From NCBI GenBank assembly GCA_958446555.1, contig CAUCWU010000140.1, positions 1 to 6,692 on the forward strand: a stretch of 6,692 nt of DNA, in the 5' to 3' direction. Made by a program: the position numbers and the translations under genes. Positions 1 to 6,617 of the stretch are shown here, one piece after another. Within the stretch, counting starts at the first letter, position 1, and every line of letters starts with the position of its first letter. The stretch comes from an uncultured Lachnospiraceae bacterium (GTDB lineage: Bacteria; Bacillota; Clostridia; Lachnospirales; Lachnospiraceae). The notes beneath the pieces are model-generated. The model was not told where the DNA came from. It worked only from the letters and a program-made list of their open reading frames with translations, and ran no database searches.

Positions 1-660
1 AAAATGAGAAGCAGAAAAACCAGAAACAGAAGAAATCTCATCAATGGAGATTGTACTCATGTAGTTTGTTTCGATATATTTTAGGACACTTTTGAGTCGT
101 TCAATGTGAGGGTCGTTTTTGGGAGCAGGAATATCGGTGGAATTTGTGAATATGGTGTAGAAGAAGGTAAAAAGGGCCCCCTTAATTGCAAGGCGGTAGC
201 CTTTTGGAAAACTGCTGCTGATACTGTCAATATGATTTAGGCATGATGAGAGAGCAGGGTAATGTTCATCATCACAGCAGACAAGATGCTCAAAGCCAAT
301 GGTACCAGCCAAGAAAGGCTCAAAAAATTCACTGCTTAGAGCATCCATGCTTCCAGTACAAAGAAGATCAAGTGAAAAAATAATATTTTCATATTCCATA
401 GAATCTTCAGCCGGGCCGATTGCATGAAGCTGACCAGGACTGACAATAATAATATCACCTGCCTCTACATAAAGAGAGGTAAAATCTAATGTGACGCGTC
501 CACGCCCCTTTTTAATATATATGATTTCCACCTCATCGTGCCAGTGAAGCGGCACCTTCTCAAAATCAAGCGGAATAGAACAAATATACGCATTGTAAGG
601 AAAATCAGGTGTGCTGTGTGATTTTGTTTCATGATAATTTTCGTATTCAGGTATCTGCAT
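1..660 (-). CDS. AraC-family transcriptional regulator with N-terminal cupin sensor domain (partial, 3' end outside window)
   Basis: Translating the minus strand from the ATG at 660 gives 220 codons with no stop before the window edge. The protein starts MQIPEYENYHETK. Residues about 21-90 look like the cupin/AraC-binding fold: PLHWHDEVEIIYI (H39, W40, H41), a Gly-rich turn KKGRGR, then EAGDIIIVSPGQLHAIG (H79). Residues about 185-220 (ERLKSVLKYIETNY, then ISIDEISSVSGFSASHF) match the linker and first helices of the AraC HTH, so only the rest of the roughly 100-residue DNA-binding domain is missing. The start is supported by AAGGAG nine bases upstream. Cupin-AraC proteins of this type usually bind a small molecule, often a sugar, and act as cytoplasmic activators or repressors. 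The gene diverges from the phosphorylase gene, which makes that gene a likely target (inference). The ligand cannot be told from the sequence. Confidence 0.93.
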   Translation of the reverse strand, partial: MQIPEYENYHETKSHSTPDFPYNAYICSIPLDFEKVPLHWHDEVEIIYIKKGRGRVTLDFTSLYVEAGDIIIVSPGQLHAIGPAEDSMEYENIIFSLDLLCTGSMDALSSEFFEPFLAGTIGFEHLVCCDDEHYPALSSCLNHIDSISSSFPKGYRLAIKGALFTFFYTIFTNSTDIPAPKNDPHIERLKSVLKYIETNYMSTISIDEISSVSGFSASHF

Positions 661-669
661 TGTGGCTCT

Positions 670-675
670 CTCCTT
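670..675 (-). promoter_or_regulatory. Ribosome binding site of the AraC-family regulator
   Basis: Read on the minus strand this is AAGGAG, separated by nine bases from the ATG at 660. It fixes that start codon. It lies just downstream (on the transcript) of the hairpin at 689-748, with 13 bases between them. Confidence 0.85.
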
Positions 676-688
676 AAGATTGGATAGC

Positions 689-748
689 GGGTTCCAAGCT
701 CAACCCCCTCATCGTGCAAGCACGATCGGTGGTTGGAGCTTTTGACCC
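689..748. repeat. Long imperfect inverted repeat (60-base hairpin) between the divergent genes
   Basis: Plus-strand arms pair in register: GGGT 689-692 with ACCC 745-748, AAGCTC 696-701 with GAGCTT 736-741, AACC 702-705 with GGTT 731-734 (G735 bulged), and ATCGTGC 711-717 with GCACGAT 720-726 around AA. Internal loops lie at 693-695/742-744 and 706-710/727-730. Neither side is followed by a T-run, so it is not an intrinsic terminator. If the minus-strand promoter at 767-796 is right, the hairpin sits in the 5' leader of the regulator mRNA, just before its ribosome binding site. It could be a leader control element, a protein-binding palindrome, or a copy of a dispersed intergenic palindromic repeat. 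The sequence alone does not decide. Confidence 0.8.
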
Positions 749-766
749 TTGTATCATCATGATAGG

Positions 767-796
767 ATAGTACCATAAAAGGGCGGTATAATGCAA
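767..796 (-). promoter_or_regulatory. Predicted sigma-A type promoter for the AraC-family regulator
   Basis: On the minus strand, -35 TTGCAT (796 to 791) and -10 TACTAT (772 to 767) are 18 bases apart. The -10 is preceded by TGG, an extended -10 motif. Transcription would start near 760 and give a leader of about 100 bases that includes the 689-748 hairpin. Prediction is from consensus matching only. Confidence 0.55.
787..792 (+). promoter_or_regulatory. Predicted -10 box for the phosphorylase gene
   Basis: This is a perfect TATAAT, placing a start of transcription near 799-800, about 60 bases before the ATG at 859. No good -35 exists 16-18 bases upstream (AGGATA at 764-769 is poor), which suggests help from an activator. 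Weaker alternatives upstream are TTGACC (742-747) with GATAGT (766-771), and TTGTAT (749-754) with TACCAT (771-776). The box overlaps the -35 of the divergent promoter. Confidence 0.45.
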
Positions 797-843
797 GAAA
801 AATGACAAAAAAAGCAGTAAACTGCATACATCAACTCACGAAA

Positions 844-847
844 GGAG
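844..847 (+). promoter_or_regulatory. Ribosome binding site that selects the phosphorylase start
   Basis: GGAG within AAAGGAG (841-847) lies 11 bases before the ATG at 859 and 14 before the ATG at 862. The in-frame ATG at 802 has no comparable site and would lie at the predicted transcription start. Translation therefore most likely begins at 859 (or 862) rather than 802. Confidence 0.7.
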
Positions 848-858
848 TTTTAAGAATA

Positions 859-3114
859 ATGATGGTAAATGAAATTTGTGAAAAGAAATATAATAAGCCG
901 TTATCTGGCTGCACCAATGAGGAGATTTATTACGCACTGCTTGATATGACAAAGGATCTGGCAGCAAAGAAGGAAAGCGAAGCTGGAAAGAAGAAGGTAT
1001 ATTACATTTCCGCAGAGTTTTTGATTGGAAAGCTGTTATCAAACAACCTTATCAATCTTGGTCTTTACAAGACTGTAAAAGAAGAGCTTGAAGCAGCAGG
1101 AAAGGATATTGGTGAGATCGAAGAGATCGAGCCAGAACCATCTCTTGGAAACGGTGGACTTGGCCGTCTGGCAGCATGCTTTTTGGATTCCATGGCAACA
1201 TTAAATCTGCACGGTGATGGTGTAGGCTTGAATTATCATATGGGTCTGTTTAAGCAGGTGTTTGATCACAATTTCCAGAAGGAAACACCAAATCCGTGGA
1301 TTGAAAAAGACAGCTGGCTGATCAAAACTAACGTAAGCTATCCAGTTTCATTTGGTGATCTGACAGTGACCTCACGCATGTATGACATTGAGGTGACAGG
1401 CTATGAGGGACGCACAAATAAGCTTCATCTGTTTGATGTTGATACTTTAGATGAGAGTCTTATTAAGGACGGTACCATAAGCTTTGACAAGACAGATATC
1501 GCGAAGAATCTGACACTGTTCTTATATCCAGATGACAGTGATGAGGCAGGAAACTTACTTCGTATCTACCAGCAGTATTTTATGGTAAGCAATGCAGCAC
1601 ACTTGATTTTAGATGAGTGTACGGCACGCGGCTGTAAGCTGACCGATTTAGATGAGTATGCTGCTATTCAGATCAATGATACTCACCCGTCAATGGTTAT
1701 TCCTGAGTTGATCCGTCTGCTTCTTGAGCGCGGCATTACCATGGATGAGGCAGTTGAACTTGTAACAAAGGTATGCGCATACACAAACCACACAATTCTG
1801 TCAGAGGCACTTGAGAAGTGGCCGCTTGCATATTTAGAGAAGGTTGTTCCGCAGTTAGTTTTGATCATCAAGGAGCTTGATAAGCGTGTAAAGGCAAAAT
1901 ATTCAGATCCGAAGGTAGCGATTATTGATGAGAATGACCGCGTTCACATGGCACATATGGATATCCACTATGGTCACAGTGTAAATGGTGTTGCTTACCT
2001 GCATACTGAAATTTTGAAAAATTCAGAGCTTAATGCTTTTTACAAAATTTATCCAGAGAAATTCAACAACAAGACAAACGGAATCACCTTCCGCCGCTGG
2101 CTGCTTTCATGTAATGAGGAGCTTTCAGAGGAAATTGAAAATAAGATTGGAAGTGGTTTTAAAAAGGATGCCTGTGAGCTTGAGAAGCTGCTTTCATTTA
2201 AAAATGATGATAGCGTATTAGACAGCATTCTTGCGATCAAGAAGGAGAAAAAGCGCCAGCTTGCTGACTATTTAAAGCATACACAGGGTGTTGTTATTGA
2301 TGAAAATTCTATTTTTGATATTCAGGTAAAGCGTCTTCATGAGTATAAGCGTCAGCAGATGAATTTACTTTGGGCAATCCATAAATATCTTGAAATCAAG
2401 AATGGAAAGCTTCCTAAGACGCCAGTAACGCTGATCTTTGGCGCAAAAGCAGCACCAGCCTACACAATCGCAAAGGATATCATTCATGCAATTCTTTGCT
2501 TACAGCAGATCACAGAGCAGGATCCAGAAGTCAGCCCATATCTGCGCGTAGTAATGGTGGAAAACTACAACGTAACAAAGGCATCAAAAATTATACCGGC
2601 ATGTGATATCTCCGAGCAGATCTCATTAGCATCAAAGGAGGCATCAGGAACAGGAAACATGAAGTTTATGTTAAACGGTGCAGTAACATTAGGAACAAGA
2701 GATGGCGCAAACGTAGAGATAGGAGAGCTTGTCGGAGAAGATAATATTTACTTCTTCGGAGAGAGCAGCGAGCAGGTAATTGAACATTATAAAAATGCAG
2801 ATTATTGTGCAAAAGATTACTATACAAAAGACGAAGACATCCATACAGCAGTCGATTTCCTTATCGGTGAGCAAATGCTTGCAGCAGGAGACGAAGAAAC
2901 CTTAACACAGCTTCATAAAGAACTGATAAATAAAGACTGGTTTATGACCCTCCTTGACTTAAAAGAGTATATAGCACGCAAAGAGCAGGTGCTTAATGAC
3001 TACGCAGATAGAAAGGAATGGGCAAAGAAGATGCTCATCAACATCGCAAAGGCAGGATTCTTTTCATCTGACCGTACTATAGCACAATATAACGAAGAAA
3101 TCTGGAAGTTATGA
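859..3114 (+). CDS. glgP: Glycogen/starch/alpha-glucan phosphorylase (GT35, PLP-dependent)
   Basis: The enzyme removes terminal alpha-1,4-linked glucose with phosphate, giving glucose-1-phosphate in the cytoplasm. The reading frame is 751 codons from 859; it is open up to 802, but the ribosome binding site supports 859. Family signatures run in order (numbered from 859): VYYISAEFLIG near the N-terminus, LGNGGLGRLA (96-105), INDTHPS (about 272-277), NHT with H311 matching the active-site His, NKTNGITFRRW, FDIQVKRLHEYKR (486-498) with the phosphate-site K491/R492, and EASGTGNMKFMLN, where K602 is the PLP-binding lysine. All expected catalytic residues are present. The protein is shorter than the 800-plus residue animal and enterobacterial enzymes because the N-terminus is short, as is common in Firmicutes, so AMP-type allostery is not expected. 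Glycogen versus maltodextrin preference (glgP or malP) cannot be decided. It is monocistronic: divergent regulator upstream, terminator downstream. Confidence 0.97.
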   Translation: MMVNEICEKKYNKPLSGCTNEEIYYALLDMTKDLAAKKESEAGKKKVYYISAEFLIGKLLSNNLINLGLYKTVKEELEAAGKDIGEIEEIEPEPSLGNGGLGRLAACFLDSMATLNLHGDGVGLNYHMGLFKQVFDHNFQKETPNPWIEKDSWLIKTNVSYPVSFGDLTVTSRMYDIEVTGYEGRTNKLHLFDVDTLDESLIKDGTISFDKTDIAKNLTLFLYPDDSDEAGNLLRIYQQYFMVSNAAHLILDECTARGCKLTDLDEYAAIQINDTHPSMVIPELIRLLLERGITMDEAVELVTKVCAYTNHTILSEALEKWPLAYLEKVVPQLVLIIKELDKRVKAKYSDPKVAIIDENDRVHMAHMDIHYGHSVNGVAYLHTEILKNSELNAFYKIYPEKFNNKTNGITFRRWLLSCNEELSEEIENKIGSGFKKDACELEKLLSFKNDDSVLDSILAIKKEKKRQLADYLKHTQGVVIDENSIFDIQVKRLHEYKRQQMNLLWAIHKYLEIKNGKLPKTPVTLIFGAKAAPAYTIAKDIIHAILCLQQITEQDPEVSPYLRVVMVENYNVTKASKIIPACDISEQISLASKEASGTGNMKFMLNGAVTLGTRDGANVEIGELVGEDNIYFFGESSEQVIEHYKNADYCAKDYYTKDEDIHTAVDFLIGEQMLAAGDEETLTQLHKELINKDWFMTLLDLKEYIARKEQVLNDYADRKEWAKKMLINIAKAGFFSSDRTIAQYNEEIWKL

Positions 3115-3122
3115 TAAATATT

Positions 3123-3158
3123 AAAAAAGGTGGCAGCATAAACACGCTGCCACTTTTT
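3123..3158 (+). terminator. Intrinsic terminator after the phosphorylase gene
   Basis: Perfect eight-base arms GTGGCAGC (3130-3137) and GCTGCCAC (3146-3153) enclose an eight-base loop. The stem is preceded by six A and followed by TTTTT (3154-3158). The A-run can extend the stem, but no mirrored gene lies on the minus strand here. It begins nine bases after the stop codon and separates the phosphorylase from the two-component operon. Confidence 0.93.
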
Positions 3159-3162
3159 CTCG

Positions 3163-3191
3163 TTGATTTTCCTCGTTTATTAGGGTAAAAT
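3163..3191 (+). promoter_or_regulatory. Sigma-A type promoter of the two-component operon
   Basis: TTGATT (3163-3168) and TAAAAT (3186-3191) are separated by exactly 17 bases, each 4-5 of 6 to consensus. Transcription would start near 3198, about 33 bases before the ATG at 3231. A ribosome binding site AAAGGAT lies at 3216-3222. The good match suggests basal, constitutive expression of the sensor pair. Confidence 0.75.
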
Positions 3192-3230
3192 GGAATACAG
3201 ATAAGTTGCATACAGAAAGGATCGGGGGAT

Positions 3231-4787
3231 ATGTATCAGATATTGGTGGTAGACGATGAGCGAATTGAACGAAATGGCATTAAAATGCTGCTGCGCCATA
3301 TGCAGCTGTTATGTGAGATTACAGAGGCTGCAAATGGAAGAGATGCGCTTGAGTATTTAAAGGAGCATACGGCAGATGTTTTGCTTACAGATGTAAAGAT
3401 GCCATTTATGGACGGCATTCAGCTGATAGAGGAATGTAAAAAAGACGACAGAAACGAGGATATGAAATGCGTAATCTTTTCGGGCTGCAGTGAGTTTGAC
3501 TATGCCAGAAAAGCAGTTCGTCTAGGTGTTTCTGATTACATTTTAAAGCCAGTTGATCCGAGTGAGTTTAAAGAGACTATTACACGGGTCATTCATGAGC
3601 TTGAAGCAGAACGTGCTGAGAAAAATATGAAAAAAAAGAGTATGCAGCAAATGCGTGAGCATGCATTATATCAGATTGCAAATGGAGTAAATGTAGCAGA
3701 AGTGCTTGAGAAAAGCGGCGGTGTTTTGACAAAATCAGACATTGATTGCTTTTGCCGTATTCTAATGCTTGAGACAGATGATGATTTTTTCGGAAAAAAT
3801 GGTGTTGATCTGCAAGAGCGCATTCTGGCAAAAAAAATGAAAGAAGTTTGCGCTAGCGAAGCCTTTCTTTATTTAAATCTGACTCCGCAGCAGTCTATCA
3901 TCTTATTAAAAGATAGATCTATTGATCCTATTGAGTTTGCAAATAAGCTGTTAGACCATATTAAACAGGAATATGAAAATAGTTGTACAATATCCATTTC
4001 TTCAGAAATTCAATGCGCAGAGCAGATTATTTGTGCAATGGATGAGCTTGAGGAGCTTATGGAAAATAAATTTTACCATCCGAATACCAAATTGTTTTAC
4101 AGTGGAATGGAGAGCGGTGATTGTGAGATCATTAAAATAGATGATGATACATTAATTAAGCAGATGAAGCAGGATATTCGAATGAAGGATGTTCAGAGCC
4201 TGCGTGATCATTTTGAGCGTTTCAGCCAGAAATACCGAAGCCAGACTGCATTTTCCCAGATGTACATCAAATTTTTATTCGCCAACTTACTAAAGGATAT
4301 TTATGATGCAGTACCAGGAGAGGGAGAGAAGCAGTTAAATACGAAGATTGATCAGCTTTATCGTTCATTTGACTTTGTTCAGGTTACAGATATTGTAAGT
4401 GATTCCATAAACCGATTGGAAAAGGCATTTTTAGGAAGAGCACAGACAGGCCATCGTGAGGTGGAGGCTGTCAAGCGCTACATTGCTGCTCATTATGGAG
4501 AGGAAATGAGTGTGGAGCGATTAAGTGAGCTTGTCTATATGGCTCCAAGCTACTTAAGCAGTGTATTTAAAAAAGAAACAGGTCAGAATTTGAATCGTTT
4601 TATCAAGAGCGTTCGTATGGAAAAGGCAAAGGAGCTTTTGGAGCAGACGATGATGAAAATTGTAGATATAAGCACTGCATGCGGTTATCCAAATGTTTCA
4701 TATTTTTGCTCAAGCTTTCGTGAGTATTATGGAATTAGTCCACAAAAATTTAGAGAAAGCGGGGATGAAATGATTGAAGAAAAGTAA
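3231..4787 (+). CDS. Response regulator, REC domain plus AraC-type HTH (YesN-like)
   Basis: This is a 518-aa cytoplasmic DNA-binding response regulator. Residues 1-120 form a receiver domain: acidic pair D8/D9, phosphoacceptor D54 in LLTDVKMPFMDG, switch residue S84 in VIFSG, Y103 and the conserved K106 in DYILKPVD. A middle region of about 290 residues has no motif I recognise, as is usual in this class. Residues 411-509 are a complete AraC-type DNA-binding domain with two helix-turn-helices: MSVERLSELVYMAPSYLSSVFKKETG (426-451), then MKIVDISTACGYPNVSYFCSSFREYYGISPQKFR (475-508). It is the first gene of an operon with the histidine kinase, whose coding region begins inside its last codons. 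Regulators of this architecture typically activate a neighbouring carbohydrate transport or degradation gene. The exported-protein gene after the kinase is the likely target (inference). Phosphorylation and dimerisation residues appear intact. Confidence 0.95.
   Translation: MYQILVVDDERIERNGIKMLLRHMQLLCEITEAANGRDALEYLKEHTADVLLTDVKMPFMDGIQLIEECKKDDRNEDMKCVIFSGCSEFDYARKAVRLGVSDYILKPVDPSEFKETITRVIHELEAERAEKNMKKKSMQQMREHALYQIANGVNVAEVLEKSGGVLTKSDIDCFCRILMLETDDDFFGKNGVDLQERILAKKMKEVCASEAFLYLNLTPQQSIILLKDRSIDPIEFANKLLDHIKQEYENSCTISISSEIQCAEQIICAMDELEELMENKFYHPNTKLFYSGMESGDCEIIKIDDDTLIKQMKQDIRMKDVQSLRDHFERFSQKYRSQTAFSQMYIKFLFANLLKDIYDAVPGEGEKQLNTKIDQLYRSFDFVQVTDIVSDSINRLEKAFLGRAQTGHREVEAVKRYIAAHYGEEMSVERLSELVYMAPSYLSSVFKKETGQNLNRFIKSVRMEKAKELLEQTMMKIVDISTACGYPNVSYFCSSFREYYGISPQKFRESGDEMIEEK
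4761..4765 (+). promoter_or_regulatory. Ribosome binding site that selects the TTG start of the kinase
   Basis: GGGGA lies within the response regulator gene, eight bases before the TTG at 4774. An in-frame TGA at 4771-4773 directly precedes that TTG, so no upstream start is possible. The next in-frame ATG encodes M46, after the first membrane segment. Confidence 0.65.
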
Positions 4788-6498
4788 GCTTGGCAGCCGA
4801 ATTGTCAGCTGGTTTAGAAATGTAAGGCTTGGTTATAAGCTGGCCATTGTATATGCGCTGTCAGGTTTTCTTCCTGTTGTGGCGGTGCTGTCAGTTACTT
4901 ATGTTCAGATGAAGCAGATTTTATTGCAAAATGAGAGAAACAGTATGGAATCGTATCTGTATCAGGCACTTGCCTCAATGGAAAACAAGCTTGCAATCTA
5001 CACAAATTTAAATAACTATATTTGCTATAATCAGACAATCTCACAAGTGATTGGATACCAGTATGATTCAGTGTATGAGATGTACAATCAGCTTGTTACG
5101 ATACTTGACCCAATGCTTGCTTCACTGAAATATTTTCACAACGATGTTGGCAAAGCTACGATTTATGTAGATAAGGATATGATCAAGCATGGTGACACGC
5201 TGGCACCAATTTCAGAGATTATAGATACTAATTGGTATAGGAGTGTGGCAGATTCTGGAGAAATGCAGTGGTTTGTTGATAAAAATGAAGAAATTGTGTT
5301 TGGGGTAAGCCCAATGAGTATGCTCAAGCGCTATGGGTTAGATGGTATTTTGTACATCAGCGTTGAGTATGACAGCATGTTTGAGACATTTAAGCAGACG
5401 CTTCAGAATAATTATGGTATTGTTATTTTCGATGAGAAGGGCAATGCAGTGTATGAAAAAGCATTCTTTGATAAAAAATATCTGGAATATGAATTAAACG
5501 CCGCGCAGCTTCTTGATCAGAAGAAAAATCAGGAAAATGAGTATACGATTCTTTCAGAAACATCATCTGTGACTGGATGGACAGCATGTTTGTATAAGCC
5601 AAATAGCTTAATAGTATGGTCAGTAACGCCAATTATACGAATTGCGCTTATTGCGGTGTTTGTTATGACACTGATGTCAGTGATAGTCATGATGATTTTG
5701 ACGAGATTTGTTACAAAGAGGATTAGAAGACTTAGATCTGGAATGAAAGAGGTAGAGCAGGGGAATTTTGAGGTTAATATTACTAGTGACAGCCGTGATG
5801 AGATTGGTGATCTTGTCAATGGTTTTGATTCAATGCTTCTTCAATTAAATACATTAATCAAAGAGGTTTACGAGGGACGAATTAAGGAAAAGGAATATGA
5901 GATGAGGGCGCTTCAGGCGCAGATTAATCCACACTTTTTATATAATACGCTTTCGTTAATTAATTGGAAGGCAATTGAGGCAGACGCACAGGATATAAGT
6001 AAAATTACGCTGGCACTTTCTACCTTTTACCGAACCTCGTTAAACAAAGGAAAGAATGTCATGTCACTCTCAGATGAGCTTCGTAACATGCGTTCTTATC
6101 TTGATATTCAGCTGATGATGCATGACTACGAATTTGATGTGGAGTTTGATGTAGATGAATCAATTGGTCAGTATCAGTCATTAAATCTTATGCTTCAGCC
6201 TCTTATTGAAAATGCTATTGCTCATGGAATTGATGTGAAGACAGATGGCAGAGGAAAGCTGACGATTACCGGAAAGGAAGATGGTGATCTGATAGTTTTG
6301 ACCGTAGCAGATAATGGTGTCGGCATGAGTGATGAGCAGGCGGCTCGTATTTTAACAGAAGAGTCAAAGGGATATGGTGTTAGAAATGTCAATGAGCGCA
6401 TAAAGCTTTACTATGGAGAACAGTATAGTCTACAGATTGAAAGCAAAATAGGGCAGGGAACTAAGGCAAGTATCAGGATTCCAAAGAGGTTATCGTAA
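4774..6498 (+). CDS. Membrane sensor histidine kinase (YesM-like, His_kinase family) with HAMP domain
   Basis: This 574-aa kinase is the partner of the preceding regulator. A basic N-terminus leads into membrane segment 1 (about 23-44). An extracytoplasmic sensor follows (about 46-284), ending in SSVTGWTACLYKP, a sequence typical of Cache-like sensors. Membrane segment 2 (about 286-309) precedes a HAMP linker (about 310-362, with DEIGDLVNGFDSM). The kinase core has H387 in ALQAQINPHFLYNTL, the phosphoacceptor box of the LytS/YesM family. The ATPase part has LQPLIENAIAHG (N480), DNGVGM (513-518) and GYGVRNVNERIKLYYG (533 onward). All catalytic motifs are intact. The start is TTG, overlapping the regulator by 14 bases, which suggests translational coupling. 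Known members sense extracellular sugars, often through a binding protein. The ligand here is unknown, and the maltodextrin link is only by proximity. Confidence 0.95.
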   Translation: MKKSKLGSRIVSWFRNVRLGYKLAIVYALSGFLPVVAVLSVTYVQMKQILLQNERNSMESYLYQALASMENKLAIYTNLNNYICYNQTISQVIGYQYDSVYEMYNQLVTILDPMLASLKYFHNDVGKATIYVDKDMIKHGDTLAPISEIIDTNWYRSVADSGEMQWFVDKNEEIVFGVSPMSMLKRYGLDGILYISVEYDSMFETFKQTLQNNYGIVIFDEKGNAVYEKAFFDKKYLEYELNAAQLLDQKKNQENEYTILSETSSVTGWTACLYKPNSLIVWSVTPIIRIALIAVFVMTLMSVIVMMILTRFVTKRIRRLRSGMKEVEQGNFEVNITSDSRDEIGDLVNGFDSMLLQLNTLIKEVYEGRIKEKEYEMRALQAQINPHFLYNTLSLINWKAIEADAQDISKITLALSTFYRTSLNKGKNVMSLSDELRNMRSYLDIQLMMHDYEFDVEFDVDESIGQYQSLNLMLQPLIENAIAHGIDVKTDGRGKLTITGKEDGDLIVLTVADNGVGMSDEQAARILTEESKGYGVRNVNERIKLYYGEQYSLQIESKIGQGTKASIRIPKRLS

Positions 6499-6541
6499 TT
6501 TCAGAAAAAAACAACATGAATCTAATATTTTTGATATATAC

Positions 6542-6565
6542 GAAATCACCAAAATTTCTTATAAT
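6542..6565 (+). promoter_or_regulatory. Candidate promoter (-10 box with adjacent inverted repeat) for the exported-protein gene
   Basis: TATAAT at 6560-6565 is a perfect -10. The position 17 bases upstream (TATACG) is a poor -35, and TTGATA at 6531-6536 is too far away (23 bases). GAAAT (6542-6546) and ATTTC (6554-6558) form a short inverted repeat directly upstream of the -10. This fits an activator-dependent promoter, with the upstream response regulator the natural candidate, but the repeat is short and may be chance in AT-rich DNA. No terminator is visible between the kinase stop and this site, so read-through from the operon is also possible. Confidence 0.4.
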
Positions 6566-6617
6566 AATGACATAAGGATTTCCGAATGGAAACAAAAAAT
6601 AGGGAGGATTTTGTATT

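Noticed and set aside
689..748. Terminator or known riboswitch/T-box reading of the intergenic hairpin
   Set aside because: No T-run follows on either strand, and I recognise no conserved riboswitch core or T-box sequence. Kept only as an unclassified inverted repeat.
752..764. Small perfect inverted repeat TATCAT-C-ATGATA between the divergent promoters
   Set aside because: Six-base AT-rich arms are readily found by chance. It could be an operator given its position, but nothing else supports it.
486..827. 113-codon minus-strand open frame overlapping the regulator gene and its promoter region
   Set aside because: It runs in a different frame across the cupin coding sequence and the hairpin, has no recognisable domain and is explained as a chance shadow of the real gene ending at 660.
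802..858. Possible 19-residue N-terminal extension of the phosphorylase from the ATG at 802
   Set aside because: It has no ribosome binding site, lies about three bases after the predicted transcription start, and the extension does not resemble phosphorylase N-termini. The AAAGGAG at 841-847 points to 859.
5529..5819. 96-codon minus-strand open frame antisense to the kinase membrane/HAMP region
   Set aside because: Its composition mirrors the complementary membrane-segment codons. It has no ribosome binding site context or known motif, so it was treated as a shadow of the kinase gene.
6579..6592. Inverted repeat TTTCC-GAAT-GGAAA in the leader of the exported-protein gene
   Set aside because: A five-base stem is too weak to call a structure or terminator, and it does not match a catabolite response element.
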